This document shows, piece by piece, positions 1-8,588 of a stretch of DNA of 64,000 bases; position 1 is the first letter of the stretch, and each line of letters opens with the position of its first letter. The notes beneath the pieces were generated by a model. The model did no database searches, was not told where the DNA came from, and saw only the letters and a list, made by a program, of their open reading frames with translations. The stretch lies in assembly GCF_003425985.1 (NCBI RefSeq), contig NZ_CP022985.1, positions 1,463,501 to 1,527,500 on the forward strand, given 5' to 3'. The stretch is from Mariniflexile sp. TRM1-10. Lineage in GTDB: Bacteria > Bacteroidota > Bacteroidia > Flavobacteriales > Flavobacteriaceae. The translations under genes were made by a program, and so were the position numbers.

Positions 1-282
1 CTTATTAAAAGTGCATATATGAATGACCATAGTAATGGTACAGAAGATACGTCGCCTACTTTTAAAGCTTTTGATGAAGGAAGTGAAGTAATGAGTAAAG
101 AGTCTAACTCGCAATTAGCCATTAGACAAGAAAAGTTTATTCGCGATTTAAAAAATGCACTTATTAGAATAGAAAACAAAACGTACGGTGTATGTAGAGT
201 TACTGGTAAATTAATTGCTAAAGAGCGTTTAAAATTAGTACCTCATGCCACTTTAAGTATTGAAGCAAAAAACATGCAATAA
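1..282 (+). CDS. TraR/DksA family transcriptional regulator, 5' truncated by window edge
   Basis: The reading frame is open from base 1 through a stop at 280-282, so the gene starts before the window; the ATG at 19 is internal. The visible part ends in a helical coiled stretch followed by the zinc-finger region seen in flavobacterial DksA-like proteins (TYGVCRVTGKLI, then KERLKLVPHATLS). Only one cysteine of the usual four-cysteine finger is left, which is common in this Bacteroidota subgroup. DksA-type proteins bind the RNA polymerase secondary channel and tune transcription, often with ppGpp. The gene lies just upstream of lspA, a pairing I recall from other Flavobacteriaceae, and is followed by a strong terminator. 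Confidence 0.85.
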   Translation, partial: LIKSAYMNDHSNGTEDTSPTFKAFDEGSEVMSKESNSQLAIRQEKFIRDLKNALIRIENKTYGVCRVTGKLIAKERLKLVPHATLSIEAKNMQ

Positions 283-305
283 TAATATGATTTAAGCATA
301 TATTC

Positions 306-347
306 AAACGTCTCTCCCGATACGTACTGGGCTTGAGACGTTTTTTT
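306..347 (+). terminator. Rho-independent terminator after the TraR/DksA gene
   Basis: AAACGTCTC at 306-314 pairs with GAGACGTTT at 335-343 and is followed by a T-run. It separates the DksA-like gene from lspA. Confidence 0.8.
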
Positions 348-474
348 GTTTGGGGTTAAAGGGTTAGAAAGTTATAAGGTTAAAAGGTTAGAAAGTGTTT
401 CAAGCGATAACCAACAACCAAAAGAGGTTATGTGGTAAATCGTCAATCGTAATTCGTAATTCGTAAATTTATTT

Positions 475-1095
475 ATGTCGTTAAAAAAGTCAACCATTCT
501 AATTATCATTATTTTACTAATCGACCAAATAAGTAAAATATATATAAAAACCCATTTTAAACTTCAGGAAAACATTGAGGTATTTAGCTGGTTTCAAATC
601 TATTTTATTGAAAACGATGGCATGGCTTGGGGAACAAAAATTAGCGATTTTGCATCTTTTATTTCTGATCGTTCTGCCAAAATATTCTTAACGGTGTTTA
701 GAATTGTTGCCATTTTTGGTATTGGCTATTGGTTATACGATGCCACAAGAAAAAAAGGGCCCAGGATATTGATACTATCTATCGCCCTCATATTTGCAGG
801 CGCTTTGGGGAACATTATAGATTCTGTCTTTTATGGCGTTTTGTTTGATGACAGTTTTAGCCAAGTAGCTACATTTTTGCCCGAAGCAGGAGGCTACGAT
901 TCGCTGTTGCATGGCAAGGTGGTAGATATGCTTTACTTTCCGTTGATTGAATTAGATATCCCCGAATGGTTCCCTATTGGCGGCGGCAAACGTTTCAATT
1001 TTTTTGAGCCTGTTTTTAATATTGCCGATGTGGCCATAAGCACGGGCTTTATCATGCTTATTGTTTTTAATAAGAAGGCGTTTCCAAAAAAATAA
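475..1095 (+). CDS. lspA: Lipoprotein signal peptidase (signal peptidase II)
   Basis: LspA is an inner-membrane aspartyl protease that cleaves prolipoprotein signal peptides after diacylglyceryl transfer. The 206-residue product shows the family pattern: first membrane segment with DQISK near residue 17, the ENDGMAWG motif near 46, GNIID with a catalytic aspartate at 116, and a second catalytic aspartate in the FNIADVAIS motif near 186, followed by a last membrane segment. It is longer than the E. coli enzyme (164 residues) because of an extra loop between the two catalytic motifs, as in other Bacteroidota. The upstream 130 bases carry degenerate GGTTAAAAGG-type repeats. Confidence 0.93.
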   Translation: MSLKKSTILIIIILLIDQISKIYIKTHFKLQENIEVFSWFQIYFIENDGMAWGTKISDFASFISDRSAKIFLTVFRIVAIFGIGYWLYDATRKKGPRILILSIALIFAGALGNIIDSVFYGVLFDDSFSQVATFLPEAGGYDSLLHGKVVDMLYFPLIELDIPEWFPIGGGKRFNFFEPVFNIADVAISTGFIMLIVFNKKAFPKK

Positions 1096-1146
1096 TATTA
1101 ATCTTGTTTTTCTTTTATTGGTAGGATAATCATATTCATTCTTTTT

Positions 1147-1160
1147 AAACGAGTTCATTA
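1147..1160 (+). repeat. Copy of recurring AAACGAGTTCATTA motif
   Basis: The 14-mer also occurs at 39968-39981 and 60316-60329, with near copies on the other strand at 35231-35244 and 39684-39697. All are intergenic. At 39.7-40.0 kb the motif forms the end of an inverted-repeat element. Confidence 0.5.
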
Positions 1161-1197
1161 TATAAAGAGTTGGGTGTAATTTGAGCAATCGAACAAA

Positions 1198-1229
1198 TTT
1201 GTGTATTTTACCAATTTTTGGTAAATTTG
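1198..1229 (+). promoter_or_regulatory. Promoter with embedded palindromic operator of parDE
   Basis: TTTG at 1198-1201 and TAAATTTG at 1222-1229 are 20 bases apart, matching the Bacteroidota -33/-7 consensus. Between and overlapping the -7 box lies a perfect inverted repeat TTTACCAA-TTT-TTGGTAAA (1207-1225), and ACAAATTTGT (1193-1202) overlaps the -33 box. Two palindromes on the core promoter are what is expected for autorepression by a ribbon-helix-helix antitoxin. Confidence 0.65.
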
Positions 1230-1245
1230 ATAAAACGATTGGAAA

Positions 1246-1497
1246 ATGAGTAAAAACACATCTATATCACTTGGAAATTATTTTGACGAATTTATCCAAA
1301 CCCAAATTTCTACTGGAAGATATAAAAATGTTAGCGAAATAATTAGAGCTGGACTTCGACTACTGGAAGACGAGGAAAATAAGGTTATTGCCCTAAGAAG
1401 TGCAATTCAAGAAGGATTAAATAGCCCAAGAGTGGAAAACTTTGATTTTGATGAGCACCTCGCAAAACTCAAATCTGAAAAAAGAAAGAATGGCTAA
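1246..1497 (+). CDS. parD: Type II antitoxin, ParD/CopG family
   Basis: This 83-residue protein has a ribbon-helix-helix DNA-binding N-terminus (residues 1-45, with the pattern SISLGNYFDEFI...NVSEIIRAGLRLLEDEE) and a short acidic/basic tail that in ParD proteins wraps the toxin. It should neutralise the ParE-like toxin encoded immediately downstream and repress its own promoter through the palindromes just upstream. The stop codon overlaps the parE start by 8 bases, so translation is probably coupled. Confidence 0.9.
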   Translation: MSKNTSISLGNYFDEFIQTQISTGRYKNVSEIIRAGLRLLEDEENKVIALRSAIQEGLNSPRVENFDFDEHLAKLKSEKRKNG

Positions 1498-1789
1498 ACT
1501 CATATTGAGGCAGAAAGCCATTGATGACCTTTCTGATATTTGGGATTATACTTCACAAACTTGGTCGGAAAATCAAGCCGACAAATATTATGCTATGATA
1601 AAGTCTGCTTGTCGAGAAATTTCTAAAAGTTCTACAATCGGAAGAAAGTATGATAAGGTTGAGAATGATTTATTAGGCCATAGAATTGGAAAACACATTA
1701 TTTTTTATCAAATCGTTTCTAATAATGAAATTGAAGTCATAAGAATATTGCACGAAAGAATGGACTTAAAGAACAAATTAACTGAATAA
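1490..1789 (+). CDS. parE: Type II toxin, RelE/ParE superfamily
   Basis: I chose the ATG at 1490 (MAKLILRQKA...) because ParE proteins begin at this point with the first beta strand; an upstream ATG at 1442 in the same frame would add a 16-residue tail lying inside parD. The product is 99 residues and has family marks: DLSDIWDYT, an internal S(S/T)IGRKYD, the basic HRIGKHIIFYQI strand, and a final IRILHERMD. ParE members usually poison gyrase, whereas RelE members cut mRNA; the absence of an obvious RelE catalytic set and the ParD partner favour the ParE type. Confidence 0.9.
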   Translation: MAKLILRQKAIDDLSDIWDYTSQTWSENQADKYYAMIKSACREISKSSTIGRKYDKVENDLLGHRIGKHIIFYQIVSNNEIEVIRILHERMDLKNKLTE

Positions 1790-1852
1790 AAAAGCATTTC
1801 CTAAGAAGTAAGTTTTTTTTCATAAATTGAAGCGTTAATTTAATGTTTCAAA

Positions 1853-3760
1853 ATGCACAAAAAAAATCCGTTGAATAAGTACAGCCTTCCCTTAGTAATC
1901 TCTCTTCTAATCTTCAATTTTACGATACTTAAAGCTCAAAATACTTTTGGTATTGTTTTTCCAGGAAACGATAGAGATCAAAAATGCCAACAATGTTTTC
2001 AAACATTTAATCAAAAACCAAAAGAAGTTCTATTTTCGATTGTAAGGGAACAAAGCAATTTATATTTTCAAGTAAATGATAAAGTCTGGTTCAACAAGTT
2101 ATTTAAGAATCCAAAAGATGGACTTGCAATAGATATCGTTTCAAAAGAGATTTATGGTTGTGATGAAATAATTATTGGAAATCCACAAATAAAAGGAGAA
2201 TTACTTCAGCCTATTTTCACCTCAAAATTAAAAAGCAATTTAAAATCGAGTGGCGACAACTTATTCCGTGTGCACGTAGGAAACATACCAAATACTCTTT
2301 TAAATAAAGAATTAGAATTCAACATATTGTTTTTGAGCAACAATAATTTATGTAGATATTATTGGATTTATCATTTAGAATCCTATCCTTGGGATTTATT
2401 GGATATGGGTATGTATTTAGATTCTTTAACCTATAATCCAAAACAAATTAAAACAATTAGTGATGACGAAGTTGTTATAAGGAATAAAACATTAAAGTTT
2501 AAAATACCATTTCAAAAAAACAAAGCAGAATATTCACAGGTTGATATTAAGCCCATTTATGATTCCTTAAGGCTGACAAATTATTATATAAAAGCAATTA
2601 AAATTAAAGCGTATTCTTCGATTGAAGGAAGTTTAGAACGAAATATAAAACTTCAGGAATCAAGGGCAAAAAGCATTGTTTTGGCATTACAGTCATTTCA
2701 AAAGCCAACCATCCAAACAGAAGTCTCTTCATCTGAAAATTGGGTTGAATTTTTGAATGATATAAAAGGAACAAAACACGAAAATTTAAAAGCATTATCA
2801 AAAAATCAAATCAAAGGAAAATTAAACGGTGCACTTTCTGAAGAATTAGAACCTATTTTAAAAAACCACAGAAAAGCAGTTTTAGAATTGGAGTTAGAAA
2901 GGATAGATAAATATGTAAATATGTCTGCAGACGAGTTGATGGGCAAATTTAACGCTTCTATAAAATTAGGAGATATAAATGAGGCTTTAGAAATTCAAAA
3001 CTCTATTTTCGAAAAAATGAAAACTAAAGAAATAAAGCCAGACTTCTTAAAAAAGATGGAGGTCCCTAAACAATCCAAATTTGTAAAAATATTTAATAAA
3101 AATTCTGCTTTTCGAGCTGCATTAGATATTAGGCTGTCTTTAATTGTATATAATGAATTGTTGGAATTAGAAAAGTTGGCACCAAAAGACGGCGAAGTAA
3201 AATACAATATAACTGCGATTGCTATAAAATTGTGGCGTCATAAAGCCATACCAATTGAAGAGACAAAACTCAAAAACCAAATTAGCGCTTTAAAAAATCA
3301 TAAAATCCACAGTTCGCTAATTGATAGAATGCTAGTAAATTTTCATATAATAAAAGCTGAAAATTTAATGCGTGAAAGAGATTATGAGAACAAGGATAAA
3401 TCGGTTTCTTTTATAAACAGTCACTATAATAATTTCCCATTATCAGATTATGATTATTTAAGTTTAGCCCAATTTTTTAGCTATTATGCAAATACGGACT
3501 TATCTGTCAAACTACTGGAAGATAAAGCAAAAAGTATAGATATTAACGAAGATTTGTTATTCTATTATTTAAACTTAACATTAATTAATAACGATTTAAC
3601 ACAAGACCCAAACTATAGAACCATTATGTTAAATGCCATTAATATGAACAAAGAACGTTATTGCAAATTGTTTAACTCAATTGATAAAGGAGGCGTAACG
3701 TTTCAACTATTACAGGATGATTATTTAAAGGAAACATATTGCGAGAATTGTGTAAATTAA
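1853..3760 (+). CDS. Secreted protein of unknown function with OmpA-like central segment
   Basis: I do not recognise this 635-residue protein as a named family. It has a signal peptide (residues 1-29, ending LKAQ). A central segment near residues 250-280 (KIKAYSSIEGS, then N-x-x-L-x-x-SRAKSI) resembles the OmpA-type peptidoglycan-binding fold seen in Bacteroidota outer-membrane proteins. The C-terminal half is rich in helices and may be TPR-like. Cysteine pairs lie at both ends of the mature chain: C45-x-x-C48 and C630-x-x-C633. The low GC matches its surroundings. It lies alone between parDE and a convergent operon; its function is open. Confidence 0.75.
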   Translation: MHKKNPLNKYSLPLVISLLIFNFTILKAQNTFGIVFPGNDRDQKCQQCFQTFNQKPKEVLFSIVREQSNLYFQVNDKVWFNKLFKNPKDGLAIDIVSKEIYGCDEIIIGNPQIKGELLQPIFTSKLKSNLKSSGDNLFRVHVGNIPNTLLNKELEFNILFLSNNNLCRYYWIYHLESYPWDLLDMGMYLDSLTYNPKQIKTISDDEVVIRNKTLKFKIPFQKNKAEYSQVDIKPIYDSLRLTNYYIKAIKIKAYSSIEGSLERNIKLQESRAKSIVLALQSFQKPTIQTEVSSSENWVEFLNDIKGTKHENLKALSKNQIKGKLNGALSEELEPILKNHRKAVLELELERIDKYVNMSADELMGKFNASIKLGDINEALEIQNSIFEKMKTKEIKPDFLKKMEVPKQSKFVKIFNKNSAFRAALDIRLSLIVYNELLELEKLAPKDGEVKYNITAIAIKLWRHKAIPIEETKLKNQISALKNHKIHSSLIDRMLVNFHIIKAENLMRERDYENKDKSVSFINSHYNNFPLSDYDYLSLAQFFSYYANTDLSVKLLEDKAKSIDINEDLLFYYLNLTLINNDLTQDPNYRTIMLNAINMNKERYCKLFNSIDKGGVTFQLLQDDYLKETYCENCVN

Positions 3761-4320
3761 AATTTATAAATTTCATTTGGCGTCACACAGTAATCCAACT
3801 TAATATCACTTTCAAAAACATCAACGACTTCAACCTCAGCTTCAAAGAAAGATAGCCCAATTTTAATGGTTTCGGGTTTGCATTCGGCTAAAAACCGATC
3901 GTAAAAACCTTTACCATAACCGACACGGTCTCCTTTGGTATCAAAAGCTAAAAGCGGTATAAAAACAACGTCTATTTTATGGTTTGAAATCTCAATACCA
4001 TCAACAGGTTCGGGTATGTTATAGTTGTTCTTTTTAATAATGGTATTGTCGGTTAAAAGAAAGTGAGTCATGAAGCCCGTTTCAAAATCACTTTTAGAAA
4101 TGAGAATATGTTTGTCCTTACCCGATAAAATATTCAAAATATAATCGGTATTTACTTCTTTTTGTTCTTCAATGGATAAAAAAATATGGTAGAACGAATG
4201 CTCCCAAATAGGTAATTTTAAAAGTTGATTGGCTATTGCCATACTTAAATTGTCAATTTGATTTGCCGACATGGCACTACGAAGGGTTTTATATTTTTTT
4301 CGTAATTCGGCTTTAAGCAT
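3757..4320 (-). CDS. 5-formyltetrahydrofolate cyclo-ligase
   Basis: This enzyme uses ATP to turn 5-formyl-THF into 5,10-methenyl-THF, recovering folate. The 187-residue product carries the family signature GVGYGKGFYDRFL and the N-terminal KAELRKKYK. I start it at the ATG ending at 4320 (MLKAELRKK), four bases after the upstream gene's stop; an in-frame start at 4362 would overlap that gene by 38 bases. It is the last gene of the minus-strand operon 6599-3757. Its end overlaps the end of the convergent 1853-3760 gene by 4 bases. Confidence 0.92.
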   Translation of the reverse strand: MLKAELRKKYKTLRSAMSANQIDNLSMAIANQLLKLPIWEHSFYHIFLSIEEQKEVNTDYILNILSGKDKHILISKSDFETGFMTHFLLTDNTIIKKNNYNIPEPVDGIEISNHKIDVVFIPLLAFDTKGDRVGYGKGFYDRFLAECKPETIKIGLSFFEAEVEVVDVFESDIKLDYCVTPNEIYKF

Positions 4321-4324
4321 ATTT

Positions 4325-5296
4325 TTAACGTTTAAGTTTTGTTGAAATATGGAAAAGCGCATCCCCTTGATACACGATAGGCAATTCGTTCACATTAATA
4401 ATATAACCGGAATTTGGCGCTTTTACGGCTTGGTTTAATTTGCCGTAAGGATCTGTAATGTATCCTAAAACATCCCCTTTTTTAACATGGCTTCCAATAG
4501 CAATGGTCGCTCTAAACATACCCGAAAAACTGGCACGTTGCCATCGGCTTTCGTTAATGAATACCGTGTCTTTTTTTGGTTTTGTTACTTTAGAATTGGC
4601 GTTTAACATCCCTAAATGTTTCAAAACCCGTTTAGCTCCATTAACACCTTGGTTGGTGATATTCTCATCGATGTGAAACGATTTGCCACCTTCAAAAAGC
4701 AACATGGATTTACCTAGTTTATAACAGGTATTTCTAAACGATTTATTTAAATTTTTAGAGTATAATACAAAAGGTGCCGCAAACACTTTAGCCAGTTCGT
4801 TTAGATGTCTGTTTTCTTTACTTATCCGTATTTGCGGTGCATTAAACCTCCCCGAACCACCTGTATGGAAATCAATAATGCAATCCACGCAAGGCACCAC
4901 ACCGTGTACTAATTTATGGGCAACTCTACTGGCCAACGAGCCATCAACAGTACCCGGAAATACCCTATTTAAATCCCTGCCATCGGGAAATTCGCGTTTT
5001 AAGTTTATAAAGCCGAAAATATTAATAACAGGCATACAAATAATAGTGCCAATTTTAGGTTTATTAATACCATTGGCTATAAGTTGTCTTACAATTTCAA
5101 CACCATTAACTTCGTCGCCATGAATACCAGCTGTAAATAATACAATAGGCCCTGGCTTTTTAGCACGTTCAATAATAATGGGAACGTTTACTGATGAAGA
5201 GGTATGCAGATTGGCAACATCAAAATCAATCTCCTTGCTTTCTCCAGGATATATTTTTGTATCAAGAATGGTTAAAATATTGTTTACTAATGTCAT
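4325..5296 (-). CDS. Succinylglutamate desuccinylase/aspartoacylase family metallohydrolase
   Basis: A 323-residue zinc carboxypeptidase-like (M14 fold) protein. The zinc ligands are visible as GIHGDE (H59, E62) and the later DFHTGGS histidine, with RDLNRVFPG as the substrate-arginine region. The C-terminal part (HVKKGDVLGYI...APNSGYI) is a small beta-barrel typical of the family. It follows rimK with a 2-base gap. Genes of this kind accompany rimK in other bacteria, so removal or trimming of an amino acid conjugate is likely, but the substrate is not known. Confidence 0.88.
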   Translation of the reverse strand: MTLVNNILTILDTKIYPGESKEIDFDVANLHTSSSVNVPIIIERAKKPGPIVLFTAGIHGDEVNGVEIVRQLIANGINKPKIGTIICMPVINIFGFINLKREFPDGRDLNRVFPGTVDGSLASRVAHKLVHGVVPCVDCIIDFHTGGSGRFNAPQIRISKENRHLNELAKVFAAPFVLYSKNLNKSFRNTCYKLGKSMLLFEGGKSFHIDENITNQGVNGAKRVLKHLGMLNANSKVTKPKKDTVFINESRWQRASFSGMFRATIAIGSHVKKGDVLGYITDPYGKLNQAVKAPNSGYIINVNELPIVYQGDALFHISTKLKR

Positions 5297-5298
5297 GC

Positions 5299-6177
5299 TT
5301 AACGACGTTTATTGCGTTCTATATAGGTAATAATACTTTTAGCAATATTTTTTCCAGTGGCTTCCTCAATACCTTCTAAACCAGGGGTAGAATTTACTTC
5401 TAAAAGCAATGGTCCTCGTGCCGATTGCAGCATATCAACCCCACAAACAGGGAGTTTAAGTACCCGAGAGGCGTTGGTAGCTAAGCGTAATTCGGCTTCA
5501 CTTAATTTGATGATGTTTGCAGAACCACCACGGTGTAAGTTTGAACGGAACTCCCCTTCTTTCCCTTGACGTTTCATAGCGCCCACAACCTGTCCGTCAA
5601 CAATTAAAGCACGCAAATCGGCTCCCTTAGCTTCTTTTATAAACTCTTGCACAATAACGCGTGCTTCCAGACCATTAAAAGCTTCTAAAACAGATTCAGC
5701 AGCATTTTTTGTTTCAGCTAAAACCACCCCTAAACCTTGAGTACCTTCTAGCAATTTTATAATAACGGGAACGCCACCAACGTGTTCAATAACTTCTTCA
5801 ACATCGCGTGAATAGTTGGTGAAAACGGTTTTTGGCATACCTATTCCTGCCTTGCTTAAGCGTTGTAAGCTTCTCAACTTATCCCTTGAACGCTGTATGG
5901 CATCTGAAGTAGCAATGGTAAACACATTCATCATTTCAAATTGACGTACCACAGCACAACCATAAAATGTGATAGAAGCACCAATTCTTGGAATAACCGC
6001 ATCTACATAATCCAAATAACGATCCTTATAATAAATGGTTGGTTTTTCCTTTTCAATAATGATATCACATTTTAAAGGATCTATAACTTCTATTTTATGA
6101 CCTCTTTTTTCTCCTTCTTCAACAAGTCTGTCGGTGGAATATAGATTTGAGTTTCTAGATAAAATGACTATATTCAT
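5299..6177 (-). CDS. rimK: RimK family alpha-L-glutamate ligase (ATP-grasp)
   Basis: The 292-residue protein has an N-terminal pre-ATP-grasp domain ([15 protein letters not shown]) and an ATP-grasp core with the glycine-rich [11 protein letters not shown] loop and the metal-binding [12 protein letters not shown] end. RimK adds glutamates to the C-terminus of ribosomal protein S6 in E. coli. The coding sequence overlaps the upstream RimB-like gene by 4 bases (ATGA), so the two are translationally coupled. Confidence 0.92.
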   Translation of the reverse strand: MNIVILSRNSNLYSTDRLVEEGEKRGHKIEVIDPLKCDIIIEKEKPTIYYKDRYLDYVDAVIPRIGASITFYGCAVVRQFEMMNVFTIATSDAIQRSRDKLRSLQRLSKAGIGMPKTVFTNYSRDVEEVIEHVGGVPVIIKLLEGTQGLGVVLAETKNAAESVLEAFNGLEARVIVQEFIKEAKGADLRALIVDGQVVGAMKRQGKEGEFRSNLHRGGSANIIKLSEAELRLATNASRVLKLPVCGVDMLQSARGPLLLEVNSTPGLEGIEEATGKNIAKSIITYIERNKRR

Positions 6178-6599
6178 AAGGGTTTTAAGTTGTAAGAAAC
6201 ATTTTCTAAATCTACATCAACCATAAATTTTCGTTTTAAAAATTGCCTGCCGATTAAAACAGGAAATCGCATATCGCTGCGTGTGCTTAAAGTTAGGCTA
6301 ATCTTGTACGTTTTTCCAAAAAATATGACTTCAGATTTTATTTTATATCGATTTTCTTTTAATCCGTTACTGCTTTTAACAACGGTACTGGTATACTCCT
6401 CAAAAACAATTTCAGTTTTACCGAAATTTTGATGTTTTTCGCTGTTAAAAACACATCGTAAGGTATTGTTTTCTTCAATAATTTCAGAATAATGAATGGT
6501 AGAGGTGTAAGCACCGGTATCAATTTTAACGTCAATATTAAACAGACCTAATTTAGGAAAATCTATTTTATCAACCCTACCAATTATTTTCTTATTCAT
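6174..6599 (-). CDS. RimB-like retropepsin-fold (ATP-dependent zinc protease) protein
   Basis: This 141-residue protein has the aspartyl-protease-like motif [10 protein letters not shown] near residue 27 and a C-terminal [17 protein letters not shown] block, the pattern of the family annotated as putative ATP-dependent zinc protease and called RimB in pseudomonads. It begins the operon RimB-like, rimK, desuccinylase-like, 5-FCL. In Pseudomonas, RimB is reported to act with RimK in the control of S6 glutamylation; an equivalent role here is inferred from gene order. Confidence 0.85.
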   Translation of the reverse strand: MNKKIIGRVDKIDFPKLGLFNIDVKIDTGAYTSTIHYSEIIEENNTLRCVFNSEKHQNFGKTEIVFEEYTSTVVKSSNGLKENRYKIKSEVIFFGKTYKISLTLSTRSDMRFPVLIGRQFLKRKFMVDVDLENVSYNLKPL

Positions 6600-6715
6600 T
6601 TTATGGTTTTAAAATGTGCTGCAATGTAACGAATAGTTGTGTAGCTTCAAAAGTTTAACAGATTTATACAAGTGTATTTTATCAATAAAAAATTAAAATA
6701 ATTACCTTTACGTTG

Positions 6716-8509
6716 ATGGATAAACCTACCTTAGAAATACAATTACAAACCTTACCAAATCAACCAGGTGTGTACCAGTATTATGATGCTGAAGGCACGA
6801 TTATTTACGTTGGAAAAGCCAAAAATTTAAAGAAACGGGTTGGTAGTTATTTTACCAAAACACACGATAATGGGAAAACACGTGTATTGGTAAAAAAAAT
6901 CGCTACCATAAAACATATTGTCGTTGATACCGAAACGGATGCCTTGCTACTTGAAAACAACCTAATTAAAAAGTATCAACCCAAGTATAATGTGATGTTG
7001 AAAGACGACAAATCGTACCCTTGGATTTGTATAAAAAACGAACGTTTCCCCAGAGTGTTTTCTACCCGCAGGATTTTTAAAGATGGCAGCGATTATTTTG
7101 GGCCGTATACCAGTATGAAAACAGTTCACACGCTGTTAGATTTAATAAAAGGCTTGTATCCGCTTCGGAATTGCAATTATGATTTATCTGAAAGCAAAAT
7201 TGAAGCAGGCAAATACAAAGTGTGTTTGGAATACCATTTAGGAAACTGTAAAGGCCCTTGTGAAGGTTTTGAAACGGAAGAAGCATACAGTAAAAATATT
7301 AAGGATATCAAAGAAATTTTAAAAGGAAATTTCAAAGATTCCCTGTCTCAGTTTAAAACCCAAATGAAACGACTTGCTGAAGACATGCGTTTTGAAGAAG
7401 CTCAAAAAATTAAGGAAAAAATCGAAATTCTTGAAAACTACCAAGCCAAATCTACCATTGTAAACCCTAAAATCAGCAATGTAGATGTGTTTTCAATAAT
7501 GAGTGACGAAAGTTATGGATATGTCAATTTTCTACAGCTATCTTACGGGTCTATTATCCGTTCGCATACTTTAGAAATCAAGAAGAAATTAGACGAAACC
7601 GACGTAGAGTTATTAGAGTTAGCAATTACCGAAATCCGTCAGCGTTTTCATTCCACATCAAAAGAAATTTATGTACCTTTTAAAGTTGAATTGGGTGAAG
7701 GCATCAAGGTAACTGTGCCACAATTGGGCGATAAAAAACACATATTGGACTTATCACTTAGAAACGCCAAATATTACCGCATGGAGCGTTTTAAACAAGA
7801 TAAAATTGTGGATCCCGATAGGCATACCAATAGAATTATGGCACAAATGAAAGCTGATTTAAGGTTGCATGAAGAGCCACGACATATAGAGTGTTTTGAT
7901 AACTCGAATATTCAAGGCACCAACCCCGTTGCGGCATGTGTGGTTTTTAGAAACGGGAAGCCAAGCAAAAAGGATTATAGGCATTTTAATATAAAAACGG
8001 TCGTTGGCCCAGATGATTTTGCTTCGATGGAAGAAGTTGTTTACCGTCGTTACAAACGGATGCTGGATGAAGAACAATCCTTGCCACAACTCATTATCAT
8101 CGATGGTGGCAAAGGACAATTATCATCTGCTTTAAAAAGCCTAGATGCTTTAGAATTAAGAGGAAAAATAGCAATCATCGGAATTGCAAAACGTTTAGAA
8201 GAATTATTTTACCCAAACGATCCAATTCCACTATATTTAGATAAGAAAAGCGAAACTCTAAAAGTCATACAACAATTACGTAACGAAGCACATCGTTTTG
8301 GTATAGAACACCATAGAAATAAACGAAGCAAAAGTGCGTTAAATACTGAATTGGAAACAATTCCGGGCATTGGTGAAAAAACAATTGTAGATCTGCTAAA
8401 GCATTTTAAATCTGCGAAGCGTGTTGCCAATGCAAAGTTAGATGAGTTAGAGCCTGTTGTTGGTGTGTCTAGAGCCGAAAAAATTTATAATTATTACCAT
8501 ACTAAATGA
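6716..8509 (+). CDS. uvrC: UvrABC system protein C (excinuclease subunit)
   Basis: UvrC makes both incisions in nucleotide-excision repair. The 597-residue product has a GIY-YIG domain at the N-terminus (GVYQYYD...IIYVGKAKNLKKRV), the UVR helix pair (LAEDMRFEEAQKIKEKIE), the RNase H-like 3'-endonuclease domain (IECFDNSNIQGT; VIIDGGKGQLSSA-like segment) and a C-terminal helix-hairpin-helix pair (IPGIGEKTI, VVGVSRAEKI). I start at the ATG at 6716; a TTG directly before it is in frame. It is transcribed away from the rim operon. Confidence 0.96.
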   Translation: MDKPTLEIQLQTLPNQPGVYQYYDAEGTIIYVGKAKNLKKRVGSYFTKTHDNGKTRVLVKKIATIKHIVVDTETDALLLENNLIKKYQPKYNVMLKDDKSYPWICIKNERFPRVFSTRRIFKDGSDYFGPYTSMKTVHTLLDLIKGLYPLRNCNYDLSESKIEAGKYKVCLEYHLGNCKGPCEGFETEEAYSKNIKDIKEILKGNFKDSLSQFKTQMKRLAEDMRFEEAQKIKEKIEILENYQAKSTIVNPKISNVDVFSIMSDESYGYVNFLQLSYGSIIRSHTLEIKKKLDETDVELLELAITEIRQRFHSTSKEIYVPFKVELGEGIKVTVPQLGDKKHILDLSLRNAKYYRMERFKQDKIVDPDRHTNRIMAQMKADLRLHEEPRHIECFDNSNIQGTNPVAACVVFRNGKPSKKDYRHFNIKTVVGPDDFASMEEVVYRRYKRMLDEEQSLPQLIIIDGGKGQLSSALKSLDALELRGKIAIIGIAKRLEELFYPNDPIPLYLDKKSETLKVIQQLRNEAHRFGIEHHRNKRSKSALNTELETIPGIGEKTIVDLLKHFKSAKRVANAKLDELEPVVGVSRAEKIYNYYHTK

Positions 8510-8588
8510 AACATTCCAGATTCGAATTCTTAATTAATGAGGATGTAGATGTTCCATTTGACCATTAACAAATAATAAAAATCACCAA

